6,561 bases of DNA from positions 1 through 6,561 of the forward strand of contig CATXTS010000112.1 of assembly GCA_958402495.1 (NCBI GenBank), written 5' to 3'. Under the pieces are notes generated by a model, which ran no database searches, was not told the origin of the DNA, and worked only from the letters and a program-made list of their open reading frames with translations. This DNA is from an uncultured Clostridiaceae bacterium (GTDB lineage Bacteria; Bacillota; Clostridia; TANB77; CAG-508). This document shows, piece by piece, positions 1 through 5,446 of the stretch (positions are counted from its first letter, which is position 1; each line of letters opens with the position of its first letter). The translations under genes were made by a program, and so were the position numbers.

Positions 1-3
1 TCG

Positions 4-453
4 TCACAGAAGTTGATTTTGAAGTTCAAGAATTTTTAGAAAAAAATCTTTTAATGATAAACATTTATATTTATTGTTGGTGATTTTCGATATTCTTGTA
101 GAGCTTCTAATACCAATTGCTTTATTTGAATATAAAATTGGAATACTGCTTATATTGTTTGTCTTTTCCCATCCTTCAGCTATAGCTGTAAGTAAAGATT
201 TTTTACTTCTTTCATCTTTATCTATTAATGATGAAAATGTTAAATTCTTTTCTGTTCTAACATGCTTAACTTGATAGCATAGTTCAATATTTTCTTTTTT
301 CCCAACTACTACATCATCTATCGATTCATAACTTGAGCTTTGTAAAATAACATATTCTATTCCATTATCTGGATTTAACATTTTTATTACATTTTTCACT
401 CCAACAAACCATTCATACCAATATGGATCACCTATACCTGGTAAATTATTCAT
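4..453 (-). CDS. PD-(D/E)xK nuclease-domain protein, Cap4/DUF4297-like, short form
   Basis: This 149-residue protein resembles the N-terminal nuclease domain of Cap4/DUF4297-type proteins, which are double-stranded DNA endonucleases in anti-phage systems. Visible features are an N-terminal GIGDPYWYEW block (residues 6-15), a DD pair in SIDDVVV (44-50) and a YQVKH block (60-64). D47 and Q61-x-K63 fit the PD-(D/E)xK core. A helical region with ESLL-like SKKSLL and a conserved-looking W95 follows. AAGGAG (461-466) lies 7 nt before the ATG and supports this start. Family members that I know normally continue into an NTPase or other effector domain; here a TGA at 4-6 stops the frame. The gene could be a genuine stand-alone nuclease, a remnant, or frameshifted, because a neighbouring frame stays open to the window edge. 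It lies 165 bp downstream of the helicase gene, past a predicted terminator, so it probably needs its own promoter; I could not find a convincing one. The fold assignment is from motif recognition only. Confidence 0.6.
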   Translation of the reverse strand: MNNLPGIGDPYWYEWFVGVKNVIKMLNPDNGIEYVILQSSSYESIDDVVVGKKENIELCYQVKHVRTEKNLTFSSLIDKDERSKKSLLTAIAEGWEKTNNISSIPILYSNKAIGIRSSTRISKITNNKYKCLSLKDFFLKILELQNQLL

Positions 454-503
454 AACTCTTCTCCTTGATTATATCTTCTATATAATATCTTACAACTTCT
501 TTA

Positions 504-521
504 AGATTTCTATCGAAATCT
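504..521. repeat. Perfect 7-bp inverted repeat upstream of the nuclease-domain gene
   Basis: AGATTTC (504-510) and GAAATCT (515-521) are perfectly complementary around a 4-nt loop. The repeat lies between the helicase terminator and the nuclease gene start, about 50 bp upstream of the ATG. On the minus strand no T-run follows it, so it does not look like a terminator for these genes. It could be an operator or a leader hairpin of the nuclease gene. A 7-bp match can also arise by chance in AT-rich DNA. Confidence 0.3.
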
Positions 522-534
522 GTCTTTTATTATC

Positions 535-578
535 AAAAAACAAAATAACTATGTAATTAAAATCACATCATTATTTTG
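535..578 (-). terminator. Intrinsic terminator of the mazG-helicase unit
   Basis: On the minus strand CAAAATAA (578-571) pairs with TTATTTTG (548-541). A 2x2 internal loop and a further 4-bp ATGT/ACAT stem lie inside, and six T residues (540-535) follow directly. It begins 40 bp after the helicase stop codon. The stem is AT-rich, so termination may be leaky. On the plus strand it is followed by CTTTTC, so it could also act weakly in that direction. Confidence 0.5.
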
Positions 579-618
579 CTTTTCATTCGTTTATTATACT
601 ATTTTCGTATCTTCTTTT

Positions 619-2475
619 TTATTCATATCTATATTCTTCTTCATCCTCAGCAGCCATTAATAATTCTCTCTCATTATCATTTTCATCAATTCCATATTCT
701 AAATAATTTCCTGTACATTTCTTAAGTTCTCTTCTTAGTTCGTCATCGCATGCATATATGTATAATCCGTTAACTCCTCGAGTCATAAGAACTCTTACCT
801 CATGCCTAAGTAATTTTTCTCCAAACTTTTGTAAAGTTCCATCAGATAATGTTCTATTTCTAGTAGCTTTTTCATTGCAACTTTCGCTTGGATCAAAAAC
901 AATATGTCCATTCCTATATTTCACAGATGGACCAAGAATTACACCTGCATAATTTAAATCAAATCCTTGAATTGTATATGTTGAACCAATTTCATTAATT
1001 GTCTGAGGTTGCTCTGCCCATGCAAGATTTTTTATACTTCTTTTCTGGTTTCTATTTAAATCCTTTTCTAATTCTCTATTCCATGGTTTGTGCCAATTAC
1101 CTATTTTTACTTCCCAATATTTATCTAGGCAGTTTTCGTGATTATCTTTATATGGCCAATCATAAGTTGCAATTACTCTTGATAGTCTTGTTTCATCCTT
1201 TAAAGCTTTATTTTTTATTTCCTTATCTAACATTTTAGGATTATCATATATTCTTATATCATAATCTCCTAGATTATTAGGCATATTTTTTATTATTCTC
1301 TCTTTAGTAAATGAATTAATCCAGTCAATTACTTCTTCATTAGCATTCATTCTAAGTTGATTTTCAAGTTTAATATAATTATCATTTTTTGAAGATTCAT
1401 TTCTATATTCTTCTATCTGTTCATATTCCAAGTACTGTTCTGTTGTTAAAATCTGATCTTCATCAAACATTACAACAACTACTTTAGCTCTATCTATAAT
1501 ATCTTTTAACTGATTTTTTCCTCTATAAGATTGTTTCCCTTGTGTTAATAATAAATGTGCTTCATCAACAAAAACAACATCTACTGGATTATCAATTGAG
1601 TGTTTATTTATAAAAGGAGTTGGTTTATCTACAACTTGTCCATATTTATCAGTAATTCCCAATTTATCAAAAATTTGCTTATATACTGTAATTTGTTCAT
1701 CATGATTTACTAATAAAAAGCAATTTGACGTTTCATATTTTAAATCACTTGAATTTTCATTTTTTGCATCTTCATATCTACAAAATAGCTCATAGAATGT
1801 GCTACTATTTAATACTGTTTTTCCTGTTCCAGCTTCTCCCTCAACAAAAATTAATTGACCTCTCTTATTATTTCTTAATGCATTACCTATTTTTTCTAAA
1901 ATCTTTTCTTTAGCCTTTTGTTGTTCCTCTGTAAGTTTATGCAATGGAGATGCTTTAAAAATAGCAGAATCTTTAATAGAACTTTCTAAAGGAAATATCT
2001 CTTTATTATCTTTTCTAAGCTTTTTCCAAATTTTTGTAAATATATCATCAAATTCTTCGACTGGATAGTAATGGTTTTGTGGATTATCTCTTCCGTTATG
2101 CACTTTAACTATATTTTCAACACTCGTTAAATAATGAATTAGCTTTGTTTCTATATCCATTGTCAAAGACTTATTAAAATGTTCATGTCCTATTACATAT
2201 AAATTGGCCTTTCTATCTAACAAATTATGTTGCCATTCATCTTCTTTTTTCATTTTGTTATAATGTTGCTTTGTTCTTTGAACAATATCGTTTGATTCAC
2301 CAACATATACTTCATACTGGTTTTTATTTTTCCAATTATGAATATATACTACAGGAAATTTCATTACAATATTTTTAATTTTATCATCATCTAACTTAAA
2401 AATCTCCTGTTCAAACAAACTTAAAGAATCTATATTATCTTGAATCTTTTTAATAATTGGTTCTGCTACTTTCAT
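619..2475 (-). CDS. GIY-YIG nuclease / Schlafen group 3 (DUF2075) superfamily 1 helicase fusion
   Basis: A 618-residue two-domain protein. The N-terminal GIY-YIG endonuclease domain (about 40-145) shows VYI (43-45), YVGES (57-61), the catalytic-type R67 in NDIVQR, and E109 in DIETKL, the expected late acidic residue. The C-terminal part (about 180-580) is a DUF2075 / Schlafen-group-3 SF1 helicase-like ATPase: Walker A GEAGTGKT (213-220), Walker B DEAH (304-307), motif III-like FDEDQ (337-341), LENQLRMN (370-377), motif V-like STYTIQGFD (498-506) and motif VI-like RVLMTRG (561-567). All key residues are present, so it looks active. An acidic tail ends the protein. The likely role is ATP-driven remodelling of DNA or RNA coupled to strand cleavage; the substrate is unknown. 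The start is supported by TAGGGGA, with GGGG 9 nt upstream of ATG. It lies 44 bp downstream of the mazG-like gene on the same strand and is probably co-transcribed with it. Defence is inferred from domain content and neighbours. Confidence 0.88.
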   Translation of the reverse strand: MKVAEPIIKKIQDNIDSLSLFEQEIFKLDDDKIKNIVMKFPVVYIHNWKNKNQYEVYVGESNDIVQRTKQHYNKMKKEDEWQHNLLDRKANLYVIGHEHFNKSLTMDIETKLIHYLTSVENIVKVHNGRDNPQNHYYPVEEFDDIFTKIWKKLRKDNKEIFPLESSIKDSAIFKASPLHKLTEEQQKAKEKILEKIGNALRNNKRGQLIFVEGEAGTGKTVLNSSTFYELFCRYEDAKNENSSDLKYETSNCFLLVNHDEQITVYKQIFDKLGITDKYGQVVDKPTPFINKHSIDNPVDVVFVDEAHLLLTQGKQSYRGKNQLKDIIDRAKVVVVMFDEDQILTTEQYLEYEQIEEYRNESSKNDNYIKLENQLRMNANEEVIDWINSFTKERIIKNMPNNLGDYDIRIYDNPKMLDKEIKNKALKDETRLSRVIATYDWPYKDNHENCLDKYWEVKIGNWHKPWNRELEKDLNRNQKRSIKNLAWAEQPQTINEIGSTYTIQGFDLNYAGVILGPSVKYRNGHIVFDPSESCNEKATRNRTLSDGTLQKFGEKLLRHEVRVLMTRGVNGLYIYACDDELRRELKKCTGNYLEYGIDENDNERELLMAAEDEEEYRYE

Positions 2476-2519
2476 AATTTTATTCCCCTACATTTCTATA
2501 TCTACTTTTATAATACCTT

Positions 2520-2837
2520 TTATAATTTATTATATTTTGTGCTTACTCCTTTTGATTTTTCTACCGGATATTTTTTCTTTGTCTTATCTAGTTTCTTTAA
2601 TATTATTTCTTTTGGATTTACACCTAACTTCATAGCCATTTGAATACAATATGTAAATACATCTGCTAGTTCTTCACATACTTCTTCTTTATTATAATTT
2701 TCACTATCCCATTGAAAACATTCTAATAATTCTCCCGCTTCAATTGAAATTGATTTAGCTAAGTTCTCTGGTGAATGAAATTTATCCCAATCTCTTTCTT
2801 CATTAAATTGTTTTATCTCTTTCATTAATTCTTCCAT
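2520..2837 (-). CDS. MazG-like nucleotide pyrophosphohydrolase
   Basis: A small (105-residue) all-alpha NTP pyrophosphohydrolase of the MazG superfamily. Such enzymes hydrolyse (d)NTPs to NMP and pyrophosphate, for house-cleaning or to deplete nucleotides. The metal-binding pattern is visible: EAGE (33-36, E33xxE36) followed by EELAD (55-59, E56xxD59), with the W17 and F41-Q-W43 context typical of the family. A longer frame runs to an ATG at 2891, but that ATG lies inside the promoter spacer. The start chosen here is at 2837, where GGGGG sits 8 nt upstream and the protein begins with the MEELMKEI helix usual for the family. It is the first gene of a probable two-gene unit with the GIY-YIG/helicase protein. 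Nucleotide specificity cannot be read from the sequence. MazG proteins are often plain housekeeping enzymes, so a defence role rests only on its neighbours. Confidence 0.85.
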   Translation of the reverse strand: MEELMKEIKQFNEERDWDKFHSPENLAKSISIEAGELLECFQWDSENYNKEEVCEELADVFTYCIQMAMKLGVNPKEIILKKLDKTKKKYPVEKSKGVSTKYNKL

Positions 2838-2845
2838 AATATTTG

Positions 2846-2850
2846 CCCCC
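2846..2850 (-). promoter_or_regulatory. Ribosome-binding site that decides the mazG-like start
   Basis: A GGGGG run lies 8 nt before the ATG at 2837-2835, like the GGGG in front of the helicase gene. Upstream in-frame ATGs at 2891 and 2882 fall within or before the promoter's -10 element and cannot be translated from this transcript. The ATG at 2852 overlaps this GGGGG run. Confidence 0.55.
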
Positions 2851-2872
2851 ATTTTTATAATTATTTGACTGT

Positions 2873-2901
2873 ATTCTATCATAAAAGACATTTTTTTACA
2901 A
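2873..2901 (-). promoter_or_regulatory. Sigma-A-type promoter of the mazG-helicase unit
   Basis: On the minus strand a TTGTAA -35 box (2901-2896) is separated by exactly 17 nt from TAGAAT (2878-2873). TG at 2881-2880 forms an extended -10 element. The predicted transcript starts near 2866, about 29 nt before the mazG ATG. An all-A/T 7-bp inverted repeat, AATAAAA/TTTTATT (2900-2917), overlaps the -35 box and could be a repressor site. Confidence 0.65.
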
Positions 2902-3023
2902 TAAAAATGGTTTTATTAATCCTGCTAAAATGGAATCGTCAATTGAAAAAGTAATTTATAGTTAATATGTAAAATCATATATATAACATTTATAATAAAA
3001 TATTGTAAGATTTAGATGAAGAG

Positions 3024-3041
3024 ATTATCCCAAATTATCCC
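3024..3041. repeat. Two direct copies of ATTATCCC one helical turn apart
   Basis: ATTATCCC occurs at 3024-3031 and again at 3034-3041, a 10-bp period, in the AT-rich spacer between the tRNA terminator and the mazG promoter. Same-face spacing is typical of tandem binding sites. It is about 120 bp upstream of the mazG promoter, and with only two copies it may be chance. Apart from this and the promoter I see nothing in 2902-3069. Confidence 0.25.
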
Positions 3042-3069
3042 CATTTTTCAAAAATTTATATTTTTATCC

Positions 3070-3103
3070 AAAAAAATAAGAGTCCACAATCTCTTGCGAC
3101 TCT
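3070..3103 (-). terminator. Intrinsic terminator after tRNA-fMet
   Basis: On the minus strand AGAGTC (3103-3098) pairs with GACTCT (3084-3079), with a possible extra two pairs across a bulge. TA and a run of seven T residues (3076-3070) follow. It lies 11 nt beyond the encoded CCA and insulates the tRNA from the mazG unit downstream. Confidence 0.8.
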
Positions 3104-3114
3104 AATAAAATAAT

Positions 3115-3190
<76 letters not shown>

Positions 3191-3213
3191 ATATTAATTT
3201 TAACTGCTTTATA

Positions 3214-3242
3214 AGTATACCCCCTATAGGCACAAATGTCAA
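3214..3242 (-). promoter_or_regulatory. Promoter of the initiator tRNA gene
   Basis: On the minus strand a perfect TTGACA -35 box (3242-3237) lies 17 nt from TATACT (3219-3214). This is near-consensus and fits a highly expressed stable-RNA gene. The predicted start is about 17 nt upstream of the mature tRNA 5' end. An 8-bp palindrome CCTATAGG (3223-3230) fills part of the spacer. Confidence 0.85.
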
Positions 3243-3326
3243 CCCTTTATAAAAAAATATTACCTATTTGCTAAAATACTTCCACTTTCTTCTATATTTT
3301 ATGATTGAAATCTCAAAAATATACCT

Positions 3327-3878
3327 CTATTTTACAGAAATATAATTTTTTATATTATTAAATTTAGCATTACCTATACCACTTACATTCTTAATATCCT
3401 CTAGATTCTTAAAACTACCATTCTCATTTCGGTAACTCACAATCCTACTAGCAATTGCAGCACCAATACCTGGCAATTGTTCTAATTCTGCTTGAGTTGC
3501 TGTATTAATATTTATCATCATCTTTCCCTCCTTTGTTTTTCCAGCATTAACACTTTCACTTTTTCCACCTGTAATCACATTATTTCCATTTTCTTTTGTA
3601 ATATACGTATCTCTTTCTTTTTCTTTTGTACTCGGAATATAAATTTTCTGTCCATCTTCTAAAACATATGCTAAATTAATTTTTGACATATCCACTTCCT
3701 CTAACATTCCACCAGCAGCATTAATCGCATCTATCACTCTTGAACCTTCCATTAAGATGACAACTCCCGGATTTGATACCTGTCCCATAATATGTACCGT
3801 TATTTGCTTTACTTCTTCTACTACCTCATTTTCAACTAACACATTTTTTTCATCAGAATCCTTAACTACATTTTCCAT
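3327..3878 (-). CDS. comEA: ComEA soluble part (SLBB + HhH), fragment after the frameshift
   Basis: The readable 183-residue 3' part of comEA. The SLBB domain spans about 25-83, and the DNA-binding tandem helix-hairpin-helix region 119-183 contains ININTAT, PGIG (136-139) and SGIG (166-169). The first in-frame ATG is at 3878, with a weak AGAGGA 8 nt or so upstream, so reinitiation is possible. Without the preceding membrane anchor the product would stay in the cytoplasm. The real gene start is most likely 3993. Confidence 0.75.
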   Translation of the reverse strand: MENVVKDSDEKNVLVENEVVEEVKQITVHIMGQVSNPGVVILMEGSRVIDAINAAGGMLEEVDMSKINLAYVLEDGQKIYIPSTKEKERDTYITKENGNNVITGGKSESVNAGKTKEGKMMININTATQAELEQLPGIGAAIASRIVSYRNENGSFKNLEDIKNVSGIGNAKFNNIKNYISVK

Positions 3879-3897
3879 GAAATCATCCTCTGAACTT

Positions 3898-3993
3898 TCA
3901 TTCTCTCCGAAATGTAAACCATAAAAAAGCCAAAGCCATCACCACTAAAATACTAACTATTACAATTATCCTTTTCTTTTGATTAAATTCCAT
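3898..3993 (-). CDS. comEA: ComEA membrane-anchor fragment (31 codons)
   Basis: A 31-residue frame with a strong ribosome-binding site. It encodes MEFNQKKR followed by a hydrophobic helix (IIVIVSILVVMALAFLWF) and ends FRRE at a TGA. It is the N-terminal anchor of ComEA, separated from the rest by the frameshift. As a free product it would be a single-pass membrane peptide of no known function. Confidence 0.6.
   Translation of the reverse strand: MEFNQKKRIIVIVSILVVMALAFLWFTFRRE
3923..3928 (-). other. T6 run, predicted frameshift site in comEA
   Basis: Six T residues on the minus strand. With five, the reading runs AFYGLHFGENESSEDDF directly into the SLBB part. The frame before and the frame after meet here without any lost domain, so the fault is one base and not a deletion of sequence. 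Confidence 0.7.
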
Positions 3994-3998
3994 TTAAA

Positions 3999-4005
3999 CC
4001 CCTCC
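3999..4005 (-). promoter_or_regulatory. Ribosome-binding site fixing the comEA start
   Basis: GGAGGGG on the minus strand, 5 nt from the ATG at 3993-3991. It shows that translation is meant to begin at the membrane anchor and not at the internal ATG at 3878. Confidence 0.75.
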
Positions 4006-4066
4006 ATTCTTTTAATTTTCAACAAAATATATTTTAACCACCTCCCTAATTTTACTTGCATAAGTA

Positions 4067-4095
4067 TTGAAATTTATATAAAATTCATATATGAT
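4067..4095 (+). promoter_or_regulatory. Promoter of the dacF-like gene
   Basis: TTGAAA (4067-4072), 17-nt spacer, TATGAT (4090-4095). The predicted start near 4102 gives a leader of about 22 nt carrying AAGGAG (4113-4118), 5 nt from the ATG. A second reading, TTGCAT (4056-4061), 17 nt, TAAAAT (4079-4084), overlaps it and may be an alternative. Confidence 0.6.
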
Positions 4096-4101
4096 AGTTA
4101 A
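4073..4101 (-). promoter_or_regulatory. Possible comEA promoter overlapping the dacF promoter
   Basis: On the minus strand TTAACT (4101-4096), 17 nt, TATAAA (4078-4073). The predicted leader to the comEA ATG is about 70 nt. Its boxes interleave with those of the opposing dacF promoter, so the two could not easily be occupied together. The -35 match is only moderate. Confidence 0.4.
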
Positions 4102-4123
4102 GATTTTTATTTAAGGAGTATTT

Positions 4124-4273
4124 ATGAAAAAGAAACTATTAATAATTTTATATATCTTTTTATTTTTATTCTGTTTTAGCACACCTTCTAAAGCAGATAC
4201 TTACCTAGACTTAAATTTATATTCACCATCTTGTTTACTCATGGAAGCCTCTACACGGCAAAATACTCTATGA
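4124..4273 (+). CDS. dacF: DacF-like signal-peptide fragment (49 codons)
   Basis: The 5' piece of the carboxypeptidase. It has a good ribosome-binding site, a signal peptide, then DTYLDLNLYSPSCLLMEAST, where the frame departs from the family pattern into RQNTL and a stop. On its own it would be an exported peptide without an enzymatic part. Confidence 0.55.
   Translation: MKKKLLIILYIFLFLFCFSTPSKADTYLDLNLYSPSCLLMEASTRQNTL
4253..4258 (+). other. Predicted single-base insertion in dacF
   Basis: ACACGG here reads Thr-Arg in the starting frame. With one base fewer it reads Thr-Gly, giving the expected STGKILYE. This is not a homopolymer, which makes a simple run-length error less likely than at the comEA site. 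CGG is an uncommon Arg codon in AT-rich genomes, but no known +1 shift site is recognisable. Confidence 0.65.
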
Positions 4274-4292
4274 AAAAGATAGTCAAAAACAA

Positions 4293-5420
4293 ATGTATCC
4301 AGCTAGCACAACTAAAATTATGACAGCTATTCTCACCTTAGAGCATTGCCAACTAGCCGATATAGCTACGGTTAGTCATAATGCTGTCTACAGCATTCCT
4401 TCTGGCTATGCCTATGCAAATTTACATGTAGGAGAAGAACTAACTATAGACCAATTACTACATATCCTACTTATTCCATCTGCCAATGATGCAGCCGTCG
4501 TATTAGCAGAACACATTGCTGGCTCTGTAGAAAGCTTTGCTGCCATGATGAATGCTAAAGCAGCTGAAATCGGCTGTTTGAATACACATTTTGTTAACCC
4601 AAATGGTATTCATAATGAAAACCATTACACCACGGCTTATGACTTAGCTTTAATGGGAAAATATGCTATGCAAAACAAAACTTTTAGAGAAATTGTAACG
4701 ACTACTCGCTATACTTTACCGATTACTAATCAATACGATAAAGAAGACCGTATTTTCAACACAACCAACGAATTATTAAAAGAAGACCATCGTAATCGTG
4801 CAGACAATTATTACTACCCATCCTGTACAGGCATTAAAACTGGTTACACAGATGCTGCTAAGAACTGCATTGTGGTAAGCGCTAAAAAAGATGGTGTAGA
4901 ATATATTGTAGTGGTGTTAGGAGCAGAAAGAACACCTTCTGGACTTTCTGGAAGAAATTTAGATTGCATTTCATTATTGAATTATGCCTTTGACAATTAC
5001 TCTGTAAAACAACTGCAGACAGAAAATGAAGTTTTGAAACAAATAGAAATCTTAAATGCTACAAAAGAAACTAGAAACTTAAACCTAATTGTACAGTCTA
5101 GCATACAAGCAGTTACCAAAAATGATGAAGAAATAACCAATATAAAGCCTACAATCGAATTAGAACCTAATCTAAAAGCCCCCATATCTAAAAATAGCAT
5201 TGTTGGTAAAATTTCTTATACTATCGATGGTACTACCTACTCCTCTAATTTATTAGCAGGTAATGCTGTGGAAGAATCTAAATTTATGAATCAAATCCTT
5301 CTTCTTAGTATTGCCTTTGTTTTAATTCTTTTAGCCTTTTGTATTTTACGTTCTAATAAAAATAAGAAGAAAAAGAAAAAATATAAGAAAAGAAAACATA
5401 AAAAGAGCATATATGATTAA
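4293..5420 (+). CDS. dacF: DacF-like catalytic part, fragment after the frameshift
   Basis: The readable 375-residue remainder, from the first in-frame ATG just before PASTTK. It holds the whole active site (S5, K8; SAN 63-65; KTG 182-184), the C-terminal beta domain, the membrane helix (about 334-351) and the basic tail. No ribosome-binding site precedes this ATG and the signal peptide is missing, so as written it would not be properly exported. Automated gene calling would probably report it as the gene. Confidence 0.75.
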   Translation: MYPASTTKIMTAILTLEHCQLADIATVSHNAVYSIPSGYAYANLHVGEELTIDQLLHILLIPSANDAAVVLAEHIAGSVESFAAMMNAKAAEIGCLNTHFVNPNGIHNENHYTTAYDLALMGKYAMQNKTFREIVTTTRYTLPITNQYDKEDRIFNTTNELLKEDHRNRADNYYYPSCTGIKTGYTDAAKNCIVVSAKKDGVEYIVVVLGAERTPSGLSGRNLDCISLLNYAFDNYSVKQLQTENEVLKQIEILNATKETRNLNLIVQSSIQAVTKNDEEITNIKPTIELEPNLKAPISKNSIVGKISYTIDGTTYSSNLLAGNAVEESKFMNQILLLSIAFVLILLAFCILRSNKNKKKKKKYKKRKHKKSIYD

Positions 5421-5437
5421 TATATGCCCCTTTTTTT
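5407..5437. terminator. Bidirectional terminator between dacF and the LCP gene
   Basis: GCATATAT (5407-5414) and ATATATGC (5420-5427) form a perfect 8-bp stem around a 5-nt loop. CCC and seven T residues (5431-5437) follow on the plus strand; an A-rich stretch precedes it, giving TCTTTTT on the minus strand. The dacF stop codon TAA (5418-5420) lies in the loop and first stem base. It serves both convergent genes. Confidence 0.8.
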
Positions 5438-5446
5438 ATCCTCTAT

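Larger units (their letters stand above)
3327..3993 (-). pseudogene. comEA: comEA, competence DNA receptor, apparent single-base frameshift
   Basis: ComEA is the membrane-anchored DNA receptor that binds incoming double-stranded DNA during natural transformation and passes it to the ComEC channel. The start at 3993 has a strong GGAGGGG site 5 nt upstream. Residues 2-8 are polar/basic and 9-27 form a membrane anchor, but this frame stops at 3898. The rest continues in the +1 frame: an acidic linker, an SLBB domain (ITVHIMGQV through IYIPS) and two helix-hairpin-helix turns, LPGIG and VSGIG. Removing one T from the T6 run (minus strand 3928-3923) gives an uninterrupted 221-residue protein with a natural anchor-to-linker join, close to typical ComEA length. 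It could be real decay, +1 slippage on TTT-T, or a homopolymer error. comEB/comEC are not in the window. If the shift is real, the DNA-binding part is cut off from its anchor and competence would be lost. Confidence 0.82.
4124..5420 (+). pseudogene. dacF: D-alanyl-D-alanine carboxypeptidase (DacF/PBP5 type, family S11), apparent frameshift
   Basis: Serine D,D-carboxypeptidases of this type remove the terminal D-Ala from peptidoglycan pentapeptides outside the membrane. The start at 4124 follows AAGGAG by 5 nt and opens a signal peptide (basic KKK, hydrophobic 5-18, SKA near 22-24). The frame reaches a TGA at 4271-4273. Dropping one base in ACACGG (4253-4258) restores the family motif EASTGKILYE and joins the parts into a 431-residue protein. 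In that numbering the catalytic motifs are STTK (S61, K64), SAN (119-121) and KTG (238-240), followed by a beta-rich C-terminal domain, a membrane helix (about 390-407) and a very basic Lys/Arg tail. All active-site residues are intact, which argues for recent decay or a sequencing error. It is divergent from comEA and convergent with the LCP gene. The dacF symbol is by family; paralogues exist. Confidence 0.85.

Noticed and set aside
2..82. Plus-strand open frame entering from the left edge and ending at TGA 80-82
   Set aside because: Only 26 codons, overlaps the well-supported minus-strand nuclease gene, and shows no recognisable motif; probably chance.
468..495. TTGTAA-16-TATAAT on the minus strand before the nuclease gene
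   Set aside because: Transcription from it would start at about the ribosome-binding site, leaving no usable leader.
2838..2891. N-terminal extension of the mazG-like protein to the ATG at 2891
   Set aside because: The upstream ATG lies inside the promoter spacer, and the extension does not fit the family's start.
3251..3278. Possible comEA terminator: 5-bp AT stem (3265-3269/3274-3278) and seven T on the minus strand
   Set aside because: Stem is short with no G-C pairs, and the T-run starts 7 nt after it; too weak to call.
4037..4046. Strong Shine-Dalgarno-like AGGGAGGTGG on the minus strand upstream of comEA
   Set aside because: No ATG, GTG or TTG with convincing coding potential follows at proper spacing; the true comEA site is GGAGGGG at 4005-3999.
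3970..4062. Minus-strand 31-codon leader frame starting at an ATG near 4062
   Set aside because: No ribosome-binding site and no family resemblance; overlaps the comEA start.
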